Shown: positions 5,542 through 5,921 of the stretch, piece after piece | How the letters are laid out: each line of letters starts with the position of its first letter | Position numbering within the stretch: position 1 is the stretch's first letter | Assembly (NCBI GenBank): GCA_014378125.1 | Contig: JACMOG010000804.1 | Coordinates: forward strand, 1-5,921 | Direction of reading: 5' to 3' | From: Vitreoscilla sp. | GTDB taxonomy: Bacteria > Pseudomonadota > Gammaproteobacteria > Burkholderiales > Burkholderiaceae | DNA: 5,921 bases | Translations under genes and position numbers: made by a program | The notes under the pieces: model-generated | What the model was told of the DNA's origin: nothing | Database searches by the model: none | Seen by the model: the letters and a program-made list of their open reading frames with translations, nothing else

Positions 5542-5921
5542 TCGATGCCTGCCATGCCCGCGTCCAGGTAGCGGGCGCCCGCCACGCGCGCCGGGTCGAA
5601 CAACGCGTCGAGCTGCGCGACCTGTCCGGTGGTCAGCGGGTCGCGCGCCGCGGCGGCGACGTTCTGCTCCAGGTAGCCGATGCGGCGCGTGCCCGGGATC
5701 GGCACGACGTGCGGGTGCTTGGCCAGCAGCCAGGCCAATGCAAGCTGGGCATTCGTCATGCCGAGCGCTTCGGCCTGGCCGCGCAGGCCTTCGACCAGTT
5801 CGCGGTTGCTGGCCTCGGCGGCGCCAGTGAAGCGCGGGTTGTGCTTGCGGAAGTCGTTGTCGGCGAGCGTGGCCGAACTCACCGTGCCGGTCAGGAAGGC
5901 ACGGCCCAGCGGGCTGTAGGC
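5538..5921 (-). CDS. Aldo/keto reductase (C-terminal part)
   Basis: The 127 C-terminal residues of an aldo/keto reductase are present; the start and the catalytic Asp-Tyr-Lys-His residues lie beyond the right edge. The visible part begins AYSPLGRAFLTGTV, the strand and loop that binds the cofactor pyrophosphate in AKR barrels. It continues through LADNDFRKHNPRF and a helix ending AQLALAWLLAKHPHVVPIPGT, then RRIGYLEQNVAAA. PIPGTRR with the following LEQN matches the adenosine-phosphate clamp that usually favours NADPH. The pattern resembles the YakC/AKR13-like group often annotated as general aldo/keto reductases, for which physiological substrates are rarely known. The reading frame is open to the window edge, so a GTG inside it (5882) is not the start. 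Its TGA overlaps the GTG of the acyltransferase gene by GTGA, so the two are translationally coupled. Confidence 0.93.
   Translation of the reverse strand, partial: AYSPLGRAFLTGTVSSATLADNDFRKHNPRFTGAAEASNRELVEGLRGQAEALGMTNAQLALAWLLAKHPHVVPIPGTRRIGYLEQNVAAAARDPLTTGQVAQLDALFDPARVAGARYLDAGMAGIE

Noticed and set aside
4264..5571. 435-codon plus-strand frame opposite the acyltransferase gene
   Set aside because: It is rich in His, Gln, Arg and Glu, as expected for the antisense of a membrane protein; the minus strand has clear AT3 motifs and membrane segments.
5538..5882. Complete small gene starting at GTG 5882
   Set aside because: The frame continues upstream to the window edge with the conserved AKR sequence AYSPLGRAFLTG, so this is the C-terminal part of a larger gene.

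Overview
The window is about 5.9 kb of very GC-rich bacterial chromosome with dense coding, and every gene shows the third-position G/C bias expected of such a genome. It most likely comes from a betaproteobacterium of the order Burkholderiales (Comamonadaceae or Rubrivivax/Leptothrix type). This is inferred from three things together: a Bug-family solute receptor, the pairing of a DUF971 gene with ubiE, and a nearby HIT-family gene. The assignment rests on remembered gene-order patterns, not on a search.

Layout. Positions 1-707 (minus strand) hold a DUF971 gene followed 10 bp later by ubiE, whose 3' part runs off the left edge. Divergent from these, 847-2121 (plus) encodes a secreted protein of unknown function that starts with a DUF4124-like segment. 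It converges, with only 4 bp between stop codons, on a GNAT acetyltransferase gene (2126-2572, minus). Upstream of that gene lie a 147-bp hairpin-rich spacer and a HIT-family hydrolase gene (2720-3193, minus). Divergent from HIT, 3333-4325 (plus) encodes a Bug/tripartite tricarboxylate transporter (TTT) periplasmic receptor. Its 3' end overlaps by 29 bp the 3' end of an integral-membrane acyltransferase-3 gene (4297-5541, minus). That gene is coupled by a GTGA stop/start overlap to an upstream aldo/keto reductase gene, which enters from the right edge.

How the genes relate. The DUF971-ubiE pair belongs to respiratory-quinone biosynthesis. The other genes look like ordinary accessory metabolism and envelope genes that do not form one pathway: an orphan solute receptor without its TctA/TctB membrane partners in view, a small-molecule acetyltransferase, a HIT nucleotide hydrolase, and a reductase/acyltransferase operon. 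There are no tRNA or rRNA genes, CRISPR arrays, insertion sequences or phage genes, and no gap without a gene exceeds about 150 bp. I do not see a clearly new multi-gene system. The points most worth a second look are the hairpin-rich HIT-GNAT spacer with a possible coupled 28-codon ORF, the uncharacterised secreted protein, and the reductase-acyltransferase coupling.
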